Shown: in pieces, positions 1 through 8,383 of the stretch
How positions within the stretch are numbered: the first letter of the stretch is position 1
Layout of the letters: every line of letters starts with the position of its first letter
Assembly: GCA_002376845.1 (NCBI GenBank)
Contig: DFOS01000012.1
Span: 149,044 to 213,043, forward strand
DNA length: 64,000 nucleotides
Direction: 5' to 3'
Source: Bdellovibrionaceae bacterium UBA3535
Lineage (GTDB): Bacteria; Bdellovibrionota; Bdellovibrionia; Bdellovibrionales; UBA840
Notes under the pieces: generated by a model
The model's input: only the letters and a program-made list of their open reading frames with translations
The model's database searches: none
Told to the model about the DNA's origin: nothing
Translations under genes and position numbers: made by a program

Positions 1-437
1 TAAATTTCCCCTTCTTGCAAAAACCTTAAAAGTTTTGACTGTATGCCTGGGGATAACTCTCCGATTTCATCAAGAAACAGAGTTCCGCCATTGGCTACTT
101 CTGCAAGCCCAATCTTACGAGTAAATGCACCAGTAAAAGCTCCCTTTTCATGACCAAAGAGCTCACTTTCCAACAAACCTTCACGTAGAGCACCACAATT
201 GATGGCTACAAACGGTTTATGTTTACGATTGCTTCCTTGGTGTATGGCGCGAGCAATTAGTTCTTTACCAGTTCCACTTTCACCTAAGATCAATGCTGTC
301 GCATCGGAAGGAGCCACCTTGTCGACCATTTTCATTACCTGGCTCATGGCCTCGGAACGGAAAATGATTGGCTTAAGATTTTTTAGCGCATCATTCGACG
401 CAACATTGGGTAATATGATATTTTCAGTATCTGTCAT
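1..437 (-). CDS. Sigma-54-dependent AAA+ transcriptional activator (3' end outside window)
   Basis: Translating the minus strand from ATG 437 gives the start of a sigma-54 interaction (AAA+) domain. Visible motifs are Walker A GESGTGKE (residues about 52-59), the GAFTGA loop that contacts sigma-54, and Walker B GGTLFLDEIGEL. The gene runs off the left edge, so the rest of the ATPase and the expected C-terminal helix-turn-helix are not seen. The AAA+ core begins only about 25 residues in, so there is no N-terminal receiver, GAF or FHA domain; such proteins (PspF type) are usually controlled by a partner. ATG 437 is chosen because AAGGTGG lies just upstream; an in-frame ATG at 494 has no ribosome binding site. 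Family assignment is secure; target genes are unknown. Confidence 0.93.
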   Translation of the reverse strand, partial: MTDTENIILPNVASNDALKNLKPIIFRSEAMSQVMKMVDKVAPSDATALILGESGTGKELIARAIHQGSNRKHKPFVAINCGALREGLLESELFGHEKGAFTGAFTRKIGLAEVANGGTLFLDEIGELSPGIQSKLLRFLQEGEI

Positions 438-516
438 ACGTACCACCTTTGAATTGGTTAAATTATCGGCCTCAAAACTAGACTTTGGTCTCATTTTGAT
501 ACTGCCAACGGGCTAG

Positions 517-546
517 AGTATAGCACAGTGCGTGAAAAACATGCAA
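517..546 (-). promoter_or_regulatory. Possible sigma-70-type promoter for the sigma-54 activator gene
   Basis: On the minus strand TATACT (522-517) is a good -10 box, and TTGCAT (546-541) sits 18 bases further upstream as a weak -35. It lies 80 bases upstream of the chosen start at 437. This is read by eye only. The rest of gap 438-623 is AT-rich; it also holds TATAAT at 599-604 (+), just upstream of the Xer gene, without a clear -35. Confidence 0.3.
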
Positions 547-623
547 GAATTATTTTCGCATGATGTTATATTTTTTTTATAAAAAGCTGCTAAATGCTTA
601 TAATCACAGCTAAAATGTAAAAT

Positions 624-1562
624 ATGCAGCTCTTCGAAAATCTCGCTAAATATCTGAATTACCTAAGATTTCAAAAAAAATGCTCCCATCATACGCTTCG
701 CTGCTATTTGAATGACTACGCGCAAATCTTACAGTGGAAAAAGTATGGGAAGATTCTTCAAGTAAGAGGGAGATACGAATTTCAGGCCAATGAAAATGGA
801 GATCTAAATCTTAATGAAAGTGAAATCCTAGCCTTTTACAAATCCAATCTACCAGAAATAAAAAATTTGAAGTCCGTTAGCAAACAAAGAAAACTGGCGG
901 CCGTAAAAGGCTTTTTTAAGTGGGCCTGTGAAGAAAAGATTATAGCTAAAGACCTCTCTGTTCACATTCACCTACCAAAAAAGACACAAAAAATTCCCAA
1001 TTATTTGTCCGTGGATGAAGTCATCGCCTGCATGCGATATATGAAATCAAAATCATTTAAAGAATCACCACTTGCCCTGGAAAAGGAATTTTTATTTCTT
1101 CTATTATATGGAGGGGGGCTACGTATTTCTGAGGCCTGTAAAGTACAAAAAAAAGATCTGAAACTAAAAAGCCAAGTGGAGCTTAGAATTCAAGGCAAAG
1201 GCAATAAAGAAAGAATCATTAGTTTACCAAAATATATGAATGCCATCGCCAGAGATATTTGCAAAAAAAGAGTTGGCTATTTACTGGCTAATGACAAAGC
1301 TTTAAACCCGCGTACCGCCTACGCCTGGATTCGTGGAATTGGTCAAAATGCGCAACTCAACAAGCCCCTCAACCCCCATGCATTGAGGCACTCCTATGCA
1401 ACCCACCTGATGACGAGTGGTTGCGATTTGCGAATCTTACAAGAACTATTGGGCCACTCTTCCTTGGCAACAACACAAAAATATTTACATTTAGATTTAA
1501 ACCATCTAGGAAGGCAAATGGAGGATTTGAGTCCGGTAAACGACTTAATTGATAATGAATAA
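624..1562 (+). CDS. xerC: Tyrosine recombinase, XerC/XerD type
   Basis: 312 residues, the usual length for Xer proteins, which resolve chromosome dimers at dif with a partner recombinase and FtsK. The N-terminal SAM-like DNA-binding domain spans about residues 1-105. The catalytic domain carries Arg167 in YGGGLRISEAC, a Lys in the beta-hairpin GKGNKER, His252-x-x-Arg255 in HALRHSYATH, His278 in LGHSS and the nucleophile Tyr287. All active-site residues are present, so it should be functional. YGGGLR resembles XerC slightly more than XerD, but which Xer it is cannot be settled here. No strong ribosome binding site precedes ATG 624. It overlaps the next gene by 8 bases. There are no integrase, excisionase or phage genes around it, so a housekeeping role is more likely than a mobile element. 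Confidence 0.85.
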   Translation: MQLFENLAKYLNYLRFQKKCSHHTLRCYLNDYAQILQWKKYGKILQVRGRYEFQANENGDLNLNESEILAFYKSNLPEIKNLKSVSKQRKLAAVKGFFKWACEEKIIAKDLSVHIHLPKKTQKIPNYLSVDEVIACMRYMKSKSFKESPLALEKEFLFLLLYGGGLRISEACKVQKKDLKLKSQVELRIQGKGNKERIISLPKYMNAIARDICKKRVGYLLANDKALNPRTAYAWIRGIGQNAQLNKPLNPHALRHSYATHLMTSGCDLRILQELLGHSSLATTQKYLHLDLNHLGRQMEDLSPVNDLIDNE

Positions 1563-2088
1563 AGCTATTTTTTTAGATCGAGATAATACCATTATTTGGG
1601 ACAAACATTATTTGAATGATCCAAATGATATTGAATACATTCCTGGTGTCTTTGAAGCCCTAAGCCTTCTCCATTCTAGTGGCTATTTGTTAATAATTGT
1701 CAGCAACCAGTCCGGTATTGCTAAAGGTATCGTTAGTCTTGAGAACCTAGAAGAAATTCACAAACGTATCAAAATGAGACTGCAACAAGCCGGCTGTCCC
1801 CTTCATGATATATTCTATTGTCCAGCAGATTCCAATTCCAATGACCCAGATCGCAAGCCCAAGCCTGGTATGTTGATTAAGGCAAAGAACAAGCATCAAA
1901 TAGACATGTCTCAATCTTGGATGATCGGCGACAAAGAAAGCGACGTAGAGGCTGGACACAATGCAGGTTGCCGCTCCATTCTTTTTTTACCTACAGGCAA
2001 AACCGAAAACAAAACTGAGGCCGATTTTGAGACAAACTCAATCGTCGAAGCGGCTGATTTTATTTTGAAATTCTCAAATAAGTACTAA
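1555..2088 (+). CDS. gmhB: D-glycero-D-manno-heptose-1,7-bisphosphate 7-phosphatase (HAD-IIIA family)
   Basis: A HAD phosphatase of about 177 residues. Motif I is FLDRDNT near the N-terminus (DxDxT nucleophile), motif II is IVSNQSG, and motif IV is MIGDKESDVEAG. An insert with CP and a following Cys region (FYCPADSN, and GCRS near the end) partly recalls the zinc loop of GmhB. The enzyme removes the 7-phosphate in ADP-heptose synthesis for the LPS inner core; histidinol phosphatases share the fold and are an alternative. An upstream TTG at 1549 is in frame, but ATG 1555, overlapping the Xer stop by 8 bases, is preferred. No other heptose gene lies nearby. Confidence 0.82.
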   Translation: MNKAIFLDRDNTIIWDKHYLNDPNDIEYIPGVFEALSLLHSSGYLLIIVSNQSGIAKGIVSLENLEEIHKRIKMRLQQAGCPLHDIFYCPADSNSNDPDRKPKPGMLIKAKNKHQIDMSQSWMIGDKESDVEAGHNAGCRSILFLPTGKTENKTEADFETNSIVEAADFILKFSNKY

Positions 2089-2106
2089 GGTCTGCAAACA
2101 CATATA

Positions 2107-2119
2107 CCGATATAATATT
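2107..2119 (+). promoter_or_regulatory. CCGATATAATATT promoter-like element upstream of the FecR gene
   Basis: A 13-base block containing a perfect -10 (TATAAT, 2111-2116), ending 16 bases before ATG 2136. The same 13 bases occur at 17512-17524, in almost the same position before the moxR gene. No TTGACA-like -35 is evident at 16-18 bases. Function is inferred from position only. Confidence 0.35.
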
Positions 2120-2135
2120 GATCGAGAGGTTTACC

Positions 2136-3413
2136 ATGACTTTATTTAGGAACGTTTTTTTAAGTCTATTTTTTATCGCCTTTGTGATGCCAGCCAATGC
2201 CGCCCAAAATGCCGGGGTCTTCATGATTGTAAAAGGTAAGATCTTTGTTACTGGCTCAGATGGCAAAACAAAAAAAGCTCGCATGGGCATGAAGGTCTTT
2301 CTCAAGGATATCATTGAGGCAAAAGACCGCTCTCGCGCAAAAATCGTAATGATTGATAAAAACGTTCTCAATATCTCCCCAAAATCTAAGATTCAACTCG
2401 CAGATTATAAATATGAGAATAACGGAGAGGATAAGAACGTAACGATCAATTTGATCTATGGTAAAATCCGATCCAAGGTAAAGCAAAAGTATGATGGCAA
2501 AAAGAATGCCTACCGAGTAAAAACCAAAGCTGCCGTTGCTGGGGTTCGGGGAACCGACTTTATTGTGGGTCATACTAGCAGCGGTACCCAAGTCGTGACC
2601 TTTGAAGGGCAAGTAGAAGTGGGCAATGGCTTAGGAAGCAATGGTATTATCAACAACCCGGTTCGTGTCCGTCCCGGAGAAATGACATCGGTAAAACCAA
2701 ATGCCTTGCCTGCACCGCCAGTAAAAGTGCCGGAGGCTCAACTTAAAAATTTAGACATTGATAGTAATGCTGATTCTGCTGATAGTGATTCTACAGAGGC
2801 CAATGCCAGTGAATCCAATAATCGTGTGGCAGATAAAAAAGACGCCGCTAGCAATGAAGAAGGTGCTCCAGACCAAGATGGAAAGAAAGCCAACAATGAA
2901 GTGGCTGATCAGAATTCCCCAGACGCAGATAATGGACAAAAGTCGGAGCAAAATGATTCAGCTGAACAAAAAGGTCCAGATCGTGTGGCCAACAATCCTG
3001 GCCCCAATATGGACGAAGCATCCCAATCCGATGGTAAAGGTAGCCGCAATATGGGACCAAATGCCGGTATGGGCCCTGGTGGTCCAGAAATGGGCGGACC
3101 TGACTCTGGTACGCAAGAGCCTGGTTTGAATGCCGACGGCCCTGTGGCAGGTGATGCCAATATGCCGGATACAGGACTGAATCCAGAGATGGGCCCCGAT
3201 GATGGCATGAGAGATCCTGCATCTGGCGGTTTTATGCCCCCACCTCCCCCACCAATGGATGAAATGCCTGTGATTGGCGACAACTTTATGCCGCCACCAA
3301 TGGATATGCCAGAAATGCCAGACTATGATACGGGAATAATCGACAATCCAATTTTAGAGGACATCATTCAAGAACAAAATACCCGTGTGAACATCATTAT
3401 CAACGCACCATAA
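2136..3413 (+). CDS. Exported FecR-domain protein with acidic, Gly/Pro/Met-rich C-terminal half
   Basis: 425 residues. A signal peptide (LFFIAFVMPANA followed by AQ) is clear. Residues about 20-180 form a FecR domain, with the characteristic segment AAVAGVRGTDFIVG and FEGQVEV. From about residue 200 the protein becomes low-complexity: first Asp/Ser/Asn/Glu-rich, then Gly/Pro/Met-rich with a run of seven prolines, ending in a beta-strand-like NIIINAP. There is no transmembrane anchor and no neighbouring ECF sigma factor, so this is not a classical FecR signal transducer; an envelope structural role is more likely. ATG 2136 is chosen because GAGAGG precedes it; the in-frame TTG at 2118 has no such support. 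It lies 84 bases before a TPR/barrel gene, a probable partner. Confidence 0.75.
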   Translation: MTLFRNVFLSLFFIAFVMPANAAQNAGVFMIVKGKIFVTGSDGKTKKARMGMKVFLKDIIEAKDRSRAKIVMIDKNVLNISPKSKIQLADYKYENNGEDKNVTINLIYGKIRSKVKQKYDGKKNAYRVKTKAAVAGVRGTDFIVGHTSSGTQVVTFEGQVEVGNGLGSNGIINNPVRVRPGEMTSVKPNALPAPPVKVPEAQLKNLDIDSNADSADSDSTEANASESNNRVADKKDAASNEEGAPDQDGKKANNEVADQNSPDADNGQKSEQNDSAEQKGPDRVANNPGPNMDEASQSDGKGSRNMGPNAGMGPGGPEMGGPDSGTQEPGLNADGPVAGDANMPDTGLNPEMGPDDGMRDPASGGFMPPPPPPMDEMPVIGDNFMPPPMDMPEMPDYDTGIIDNPILEDIIQEQNTRVNIIINAP

Positions 3414-3426
3414 ATAGCAAGTTCTA

Positions 3427-3444
3427 AGGGCCTGAAATGGCCCT
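3427..3444 (+). terminator. Small GC hairpin after the FecR gene
   Basis: AGGGCC (3427-3432) pairs perfectly with GGCCCT (3439-3444) across a 6-base loop, 14 bases after the FecR stop. No T-run follows, so it is at best an attenuator or an mRNA-stability hairpin rather than a standard intrinsic terminator. Confidence 0.3.
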
Positions 3445-3497
3445 GCAAGATTGCCATCATTCGATAATTTCCCTATTCTAATTGCATTGGGTACATC

Positions 3498-5567
3498 ATG
3501 ATGCACATCTTGCTTACATTCATATTGGCTAGTACAGCTCTAGCGCAAAACAAACAACGGCCGAATTTTCATTCGAACCACAAGATTATTATTTCGTACG
3601 GCAACTTACAGTGGAACCAAGATGCTACAAAAATAGAAAGCGGGACCATTGTTCTTAGAGACAATCACACCGGCAAGCTCATACTAATTGAACTGCAAGA
3701 AACCGAGCCCAATTCTTCCATTTTTAGAACTTTTCATAAAATCCACTTTAAAGGCAAGCGGGTGGCTCCCTCTATATATATTCCCGACCAAAGCAAGCTT
3801 AGCTCCAACAAAGAAGATGTGTTAAAGGCCATTCAAGACAAACAATTGAAAAGAAAACCGTTCTTATATCTAAGAAACCGCTTTGGCATGCAGACCATTG
3901 ATATTTTTGATTCAAAGAAGAAATTAAAAAGAGCCCTAAAAGCTCATAGAAAAAACCTGGCTTTGAGTGACGCGCAAAAATTTCTTTTAGATGAAGAGCT
4001 GTTAACAAAAGATGAAGTTCGAAATATGAATAACCAAGCCTTACAGGAGCGACTGAAAGAACTAGAAGGCGCCGAGAAGGCTCGTGAAATCACCCGCGCA
4101 AAATATTCAGTAAAGGAGCTTGAGCGTAGAAAAGCATTGCAAGCCGAATTTGATGCCTTATCTGCTTCAGAGCAAAGCGATCGCCGAATGCAGTCACAAA
4201 AACTACGTCAAGAAGCTCTTCAAATGATTCAAAACAAGCAATACTCTGAAGCAATTAAAAAGGCCAAACAAGCTAGTGATCTAGCCCCCTACGATAAAGA
4301 TGCCTACTTTACTTTTGGTATCACATTGTTTTATACAAAACGCCACAATCGGGCCATTGTGACTTTTCGTATATTACGACGAGATGCTTACCGTGTAGAT
4401 GAGGCTAAGTATTACGAAGCAATGTGCCACTATAGACAAGCCGAATTCATTAATGCAGTTAAACTATTTAGCGAAGTAAAAATTGGTAAAGATAAAGCTT
4501 TAGGAGGCTCTGCAGCTTTTTATCTCGGTCTTATCAATTTTCAAAAAGAGAATTACAACCAAGCAAAGGCAGACTTTGAGTTTGTTCTAGATTACTCTGA
4601 CGATGCTGATATGGATATGCAGGCCGAAAACTACATTGAAAGTATCGTACGGCTACAGCAGTTTGACCGAGCAATGGAGAAGCCCTACACGCTAAGCATT
4701 ACTACAGGCTTAAGTGAGGACTCTAATATTTTATTAGTATCCGATGGAAGCACCGCCAACGCCACAGCTGAGGGAGATGGGGGGCTACGCCTACTTCTTA
4801 ACTCCTCCATAGAAAGAAAGCACATTCACCGCCCAAAAGAGCAATTGAAATACAAAGCAACGGCTACCTATCAGTATTCCATGGACGATGTTTTTGCTAG
4901 AGCAGATGCCACAGTACTAGATTTTAATGCATCCTATATGCGGCCAACGAAAATGTTCAATGGTAAATATACTTCTACTTTTATTCCTGGTTTTAACCTC
5001 ACTTATATGGACCTAGAGGATACTGGAACACGTGAAAACATTTTGAATTCCTTTTATATTAAAAACACGAACCAAAAAGTAAAGGATGCCAACCACGTTA
5101 AGGGCTTTGATGTAGAATACTATTTTAATGACTCTAAAATTGATGTGAGCTCTGACGATGATGATTCCACCTCTCACCGACTGGATGCAAGATGGAAGAA
5201 CATTGTATTTCTTGACCGAGCAAAAGGTAAACTTTTAAACTGGGATTTAGGCCTATCCACCAACCAAGCAGAAGGAAAGAACTTTAGCTACAACCGAGCA
5301 CAAGGCAATATCACCTTTACTCGCAAGCTTACCTCACTTGATTCTATGTGGAGCACCAAACTAAGGGTTTTTCATGCTATTTATGCAAGTGATGACGATA
5401 GAAAAGATACGCAATTTGCCCTAACCACGAATCTCATTCATCAGCTCAACGAGGATTTCACAATTATTGGAAATGCCGGCTACACGGATAATTCCTCCAG
5501 CGTAGATGCTCGTAGCTATGATAAATACACCATAGGCATACTGTTAAATGGCAATTTTGATTTTTAA
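3498..5567 (+). CDS. Exported TPR protein with C-terminal outer-membrane beta-barrel
   Basis: 689 residues. A short signal peptide (LTFILASTALAQ) is followed by a charged, partly coiled region to about residue 240. Tetratricopeptide-like helices follow (about 240-395), including SEAIKKAKQASDLAPYDKDAYF and FYLGLINFQKENYNQAKADF. From about residue 410 to the end, alternating hydrophobic/polar strands with many Tyr, Phe and Asp residues look like a beta-barrel, and the last residue is Phe, as in BAM substrates. The likely picture is a barrel in the outer membrane with TPRs in the periplasm that could bind a partner; the FecR protein just upstream is the obvious candidate. Two adjacent ATGs (3498, 3501) are possible starts. 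The 3' end overlaps convergent recO by 4 bases. Specific function is not recognised. Confidence 0.7.
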   Translation: MMHILLTFILASTALAQNKQRPNFHSNHKIIISYGNLQWNQDATKIESGTIVLRDNHTGKLILIELQETEPNSSIFRTFHKIHFKGKRVAPSIYIPDQSKLSSNKEDVLKAIQDKQLKRKPFLYLRNRFGMQTIDIFDSKKKLKRALKAHRKNLALSDAQKFLLDEELLTKDEVRNMNNQALQERLKELEGAEKAREITRAKYSVKELERRKALQAEFDALSASEQSDRRMQSQKLRQEALQMIQNKQYSEAIKKAKQASDLAPYDKDAYFTFGITLFYTKRHNRAIVTFRILRRDAYRVDEAKYYEAMCHYRQAEFINAVKLFSEVKIGKDKALGGSAAFYLGLINFQKENYNQAKADFEFVLDYSDDADMDMQAENYIESIVRLQQFDRAMEKPYTLSITTGLSEDSNILLVSDGSTANATAEGDGGLRLLLNSSIERKHIHRPKEQLKYKATATYQYSMDDVFARADATVLDFNASYMRPTKMFNGKYTSTFIPGFNLTYMDLEDTGTRENILNSFYIKNTNQKVKDANHVKGFDVEYYFNDSKIDVSSDDDDSTSHRLDARWKNIVFLDRAKGKLLNWDLGLSTNQAEGKNFSYNRAQGNITFTRKLTSLDSMWSTKLRVFHAIYASDDDRKDTQFALTTNLIHQLNEDFTIIGNAGYTDNSSSVDARSYDKYTIGILLNGNFDF

Positions 5568-6136
5568 ATTCCGTAATCGGCTTTAATACCCATCAAATGA
5601 CTGCTAACAAAGCTTTTCTCTTTATTATTTAATTGAATCATTTGGCTTTGCGCTAGAGGATGCTGAAAAAAAACTTTTCCCTCCTCTAGACTAGGCATTA
5701 AGCCCAAAAGTTTGAACAGGCGCACTTCAAAGTGCATTTGGTACACAGCCAGATCAGCTTCAGAATTGAGGTTTTTTAAAAAATTACCGAGCAAATCAAA
5801 AACATCTTTTGATTCTAAGTTTTCTTGGCTAACTCGGTACACCAAATGTAGCCCCTTTAAGGCACACTGAATACTATCATATGATTTTCGAATATTAGGG
5901 AAATCCTCAATCAACTTGGCTTCAGCAAGACGTTTATGACTGGCATTTCTAGCTTCCCAACTAAAGGTAACAAAATGACTGGGCTCAAGCACTCCACCGC
6001 CAAATCTTTTTTTACTTTTTAAAGCATTTAAAGCGGTATAGTTTTCAAGGCTGCCATCATGCAGTAGAATTGTTACCAACAGGTCCGCTTCGCGGAATTT
6101 TGTTGTTTTTAAAATGATACCTTTTGATGTATTCAT
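5564..6136 (-). CDS. recO: DNA repair protein RecO (short form)
   Basis: 190 residues. The N-terminal OB-fold looks like RecO (KGIILKTTKFREADLLVTIL, with TFSWE later), and the helical part contains the family-typical segment FEVRLFKLLGLMPSL (about residues 138-152). RecO helps RecR load RecA on SSB-coated DNA in the RecFOR pathway and anneals strands. It is about 50 residues shorter than typical RecO, and the Cys-based zinc motif that many homologues carry after this segment is absent. ATG 6136 overlaps the mgtE stop (ATGA), so the two genes are probably co-transcribed. Assignment rests on this pattern and could be tested by HMM search. Confidence 0.75.
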   Translation of the reverse strand: MNTSKGIILKTTKFREADLLVTILLHDGSLENYTALNALKSKKRFGGGVLEPSHFVTFSWEARNASHKRLAEAKLIEDFPNIRKSYDSIQCALKGLHLVYRVSQENLESKDVFDLLGNFLKNLNSEADLAVYQMHFEVRLFKLLGLMPSLEEGKVFFQHPLAQSQMIQLNNKEKSFVSSHLMGIKADYGI

Positions 6137-7464
6137 AGACCAAAACTAAGTATTAAATAGATTGCGATAATATCTGCTATAACCGTAAAAATTGGAACAG
6201 AACCTACACTTGGATCAAATTTCAGCTTATCAATTATAAAAGGCGTAAGAGTACCTATAAAAGTAGAAATCACAATTTGTGCAGCCAAAATAATGGCTAT
6301 CTTTATTGGTGGGTAGGCAATGTTAAAATTGAGAAATAAAATGTATGTAGCGCCAGCAAAGATAATCGCATATATGAGAGAGCGAAGGCATTCTGACATA
6401 AAATAAGTAAAGAAATTGGAATCTAGCTTATCCGCATTAATTAAGCCAACACACAATGTGGCGGACTGGCCGCCGGCTGTGGCCCCCATTGAAAGTAGCA
6501 TGGGAATCATACCAACCAAGATAATACTTTGCGGACTAAACAAGTCGCTAGCTAGATTTTGAATAAGATAAAAACAAATCAAGCCGCCCAAAAAAGTGAA
6601 AATAAGCCATGGAAGTCGACTTAAACTAGATAAAAGAAAGCCTTCTTCTTCGGAGTCCGAGGTTCTTCCCATTGCTAAAAAATCATCGGTGCCTTCTGCA
6701 CGTATAACATCAATTACATCATCTACCGTAATAATCCCCTCAAGCTTTTGCGACTCATTGACCACAGGTAAAGATAAAAAGTCATAACGCTCCACCACCT
6801 TGGCCACATCTTCTTGATCCGTATCTAAACCAACGCTGATAATATCCGAGCTCATAATATTTTTTAGAATTTGCCTGGGCTTCGATAAAATCAATTCTTT
6901 AAGACTTAAAACCCCTACCAGATGTTCATCATCATCAATCACATATATATAAAAGGTAACCAAGTTGTCATCTGCCTGCTCTTGAATATTTTGTATGGCA
7001 TCTTGCACGGTTAAGTGTTGGTTGAGTGCAAGAAAATCTGTAGACATGATGCCGCCGGCAGAATCTTCTGGATAGCGCATTAGATCGGCCACATCTTCTG
7101 AGCTCTCACGCTCCATAGTATCTAAAATCTCTTGTGATTTTTCCTTTGGCAGACTCCCCAATAAATCCGCTGCATCATCAGAGTCCATCTCACTAACTAG
7201 AACTTGCACCTCTTTTTTATCTATATTTAAGATAAGGTCTTTTTGAATTTTTGGCTCTAGATGACTTAGTATTTCAGCCTTACTATCTACAGAGTCTAAA
7301 AGATTAAATAAATGAATTCTTTCTGGTCGATCTAATTCCTCTAGTAAAGCCGCAATATCCGCTTCATGAGTTTTGTTCAGAATGCGACGTATGTTTTTCC
7401 AGGCAGACCTACGGTATAACTTTCGAATACTATTAACTAATACCTTTGTTTTCGCTTCAATCAT
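6133..7464 (-). CDS. mgtE: Magnesium transporter MgtE
   Basis: 443 residues, full length. The N-terminal superhelical MgtE domain (about 20-130) includes LLEELDRPERIHLFNLLD and DSDDAADLLGSLP; a CBS pair follows (about 135-260, with YPEDSAGGIMSTDFLAL and ITVDDVIDVIRAEGTDD). Five C-terminal transmembrane helices start near residue 280 and contain GATAGGQSATLCVG and the pore segment. The family forms a homodimeric, Mg2+-gated channel in which the cytoplasmic domains close the pore when magnesium is plentiful. It is followed by recO with an ATGA overlap. A 40-base gap separates it from the end of the unrelated gene upstream, and its own ribosome binding site is weak. Confidence 0.95.
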   Translation of the reverse strand: MIEAKTKVLVNSIRKLYRRSAWKNIRRILNKTHEADIAALLEELDRPERIHLFNLLDSVDSKAEILSHLEPKIQKDLILNIDKKEVQVLVSEMDSDDAADLLGSLPKEKSQEILDTMERESSEDVADLMRYPEDSAGGIMSTDFLALNQHLTVQDAIQNIQEQADDNLVTFYIYVIDDDEHLVGVLSLKELILSKPRQILKNIMSSDIISVGLDTDQEDVAKVVERYDFLSLPVVNESQKLEGIITVDDVIDVIRAEGTDDFLAMGRTSDSEEEGFLLSSLSRLPWLIFTFLGGLICFYLIQNLASDLFSPQSIILVGMIPMLLSMGATAGGQSATLCVGLINADKLDSNFFTYFMSECLRSLIYAIIFAGATYILFLNFNIAYPPIKIAIILAAQIVISTFIGTLTPFIIDKLKFDPSVGSVPIFTVIADIIAIYLILSFGL

Positions 7465-7504
7465 GAGTATTTAGAATATAGAGCCTCTTGCGAAGAAAAA
7501 CAAA

Positions 7505-8383
7505 TTATATTAGTTTTGAGATTTTTGCTGGTAAATCAGGACGAAGACTATTTAAGGGTATAACCACCCAACTCTTTGCATCATCAAGATTTTGCCACCA
7601 AGCCATCTGAAATGGGTGTGAATGGGCGCAAGGCGAGCTAGTATAGGCCTCACAATCACCCAATAGATGTAAGACCTTCTCACCATTGCATTTAGGAATA
7701 TGAAATACCACTCGATCAAACATCCTGTTTTGCTCAGCAGTAAAATACAATTGCAAGCCACTGAGACTGTCTTGCAACTGTTTTTCCATTTCTAAAATTA
7801 AATTTTCATTCTCATGTATTATTACAGGCTCCCATGCTGCTAAAGAAACGGTGGATCTGGGCAAGGCTGGTGGCACCTTCTTCGCTCGAGAAGAGAGCGA
7901 TAAAAAAGCCAAATCTTCCTGCAAACAATACAAATGACTTGCAAAAGGATTATTTGATTCTTGAAAGCTAGAGATTAGAAACTGGCTATGATAGATACTT
8001 AAACTAAAAATTCTTTTTTCGTGAATTTGCTTTAAAACACTATCATTAGGAAATAGCTCACCGGTAAAAGGATTATCTTTCACAAAAATATAGAGAAAAG
8101 CATTCTCATCTACTTCTGTAATGGGCAATTTTAAGGGTTTTAGCTTAATTCCTTTTTTTGAAAAAAATGTAGCAATTTCAGAGGTATAGGGACTATCCCC
8201 ATCTTGTATATAAACATTGGATTTGTGTGGCTGCATATGCTGAAGCGCCAAAATCATCTCGGCAATTGCATTTTCAGGACTTGAGAATGTTCGTATGTTC
8301 TCGTTTTCAAGCCAAGGGAAAGCCTTTTTAAGTATCTTTAAATTTTCGTTCTCTAGAGTAAATGGAGGGAAATGCAAATTCAT
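7505..8383 (-). CDS. Unknown protein ending the complex I-like operon; possibly a degenerate aminotransferase fold
   Basis: 292 residues, no signal peptide or membrane segment. I do not recognise a family with confidence. The segment FLYIFVKDNPFTGELFPND (residues about 97-115) resembles the NPTG loop region of fold-type I PLP aminotransferases, and SPENAIAEMILALQ and SNVYIQDGDSPYTSEI would fit the preceding strands. However, no PLP-lysine region is visible and the protein is about 100 residues short. ATG 8383 overlaps the ferredoxin stop (ATGA), so it is translated with the second complex I-like module. It contains CNGEK and DCEAYTSSPC cysteines but no iron-sulfur pattern. It may be a structural or assembly partner of that module. 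Confidence 0.55.
   Translation of the reverse strand: MNLHFPPFTLENENLKILKKAFPWLENENIRTFSSPENAIAEMILALQHMQPHKSNVYIQDGDSPYTSEIATFFSKKGIKLKPLKLPITEVDENAFLYIFVKDNPFTGELFPNDSVLKQIHEKRIFSLSIYHSQFLISSFQESNNPFASHLYCLQEDLAFLSLSSRAKKVPPALPRSTVSLAAWEPVIIHENENLILEMEKQLQDSLSGLQLYFTAEQNRMFDRVVFHIPKCNGEKVLHLLGDCEAYTSSPCAHSHPFQMAWWQNLDDAKSWVVIPLNSLRPDLPAKISKLI

Noticed and set aside
199..516. Open frame of 105 codons on the + strand
   Set aside because: It is antisense to the sigma-54 activator, whose Walker and GAFTGA motifs are unmistakable on the minus strand.
624..1562. Xer recombinase as sign of an integrated mobile element
   Set aside because: No phage, transposition or excision genes, no flanking direct repeats and no tRNA target are visible; it overlaps a metabolic gene.
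2758..3222. Several open frames on both strands over the second half of the FecR gene
   Set aside because: They arise from the repetitive Gly/Pro/Asp codons; they have no ribosome binding site and no recognisable domain.
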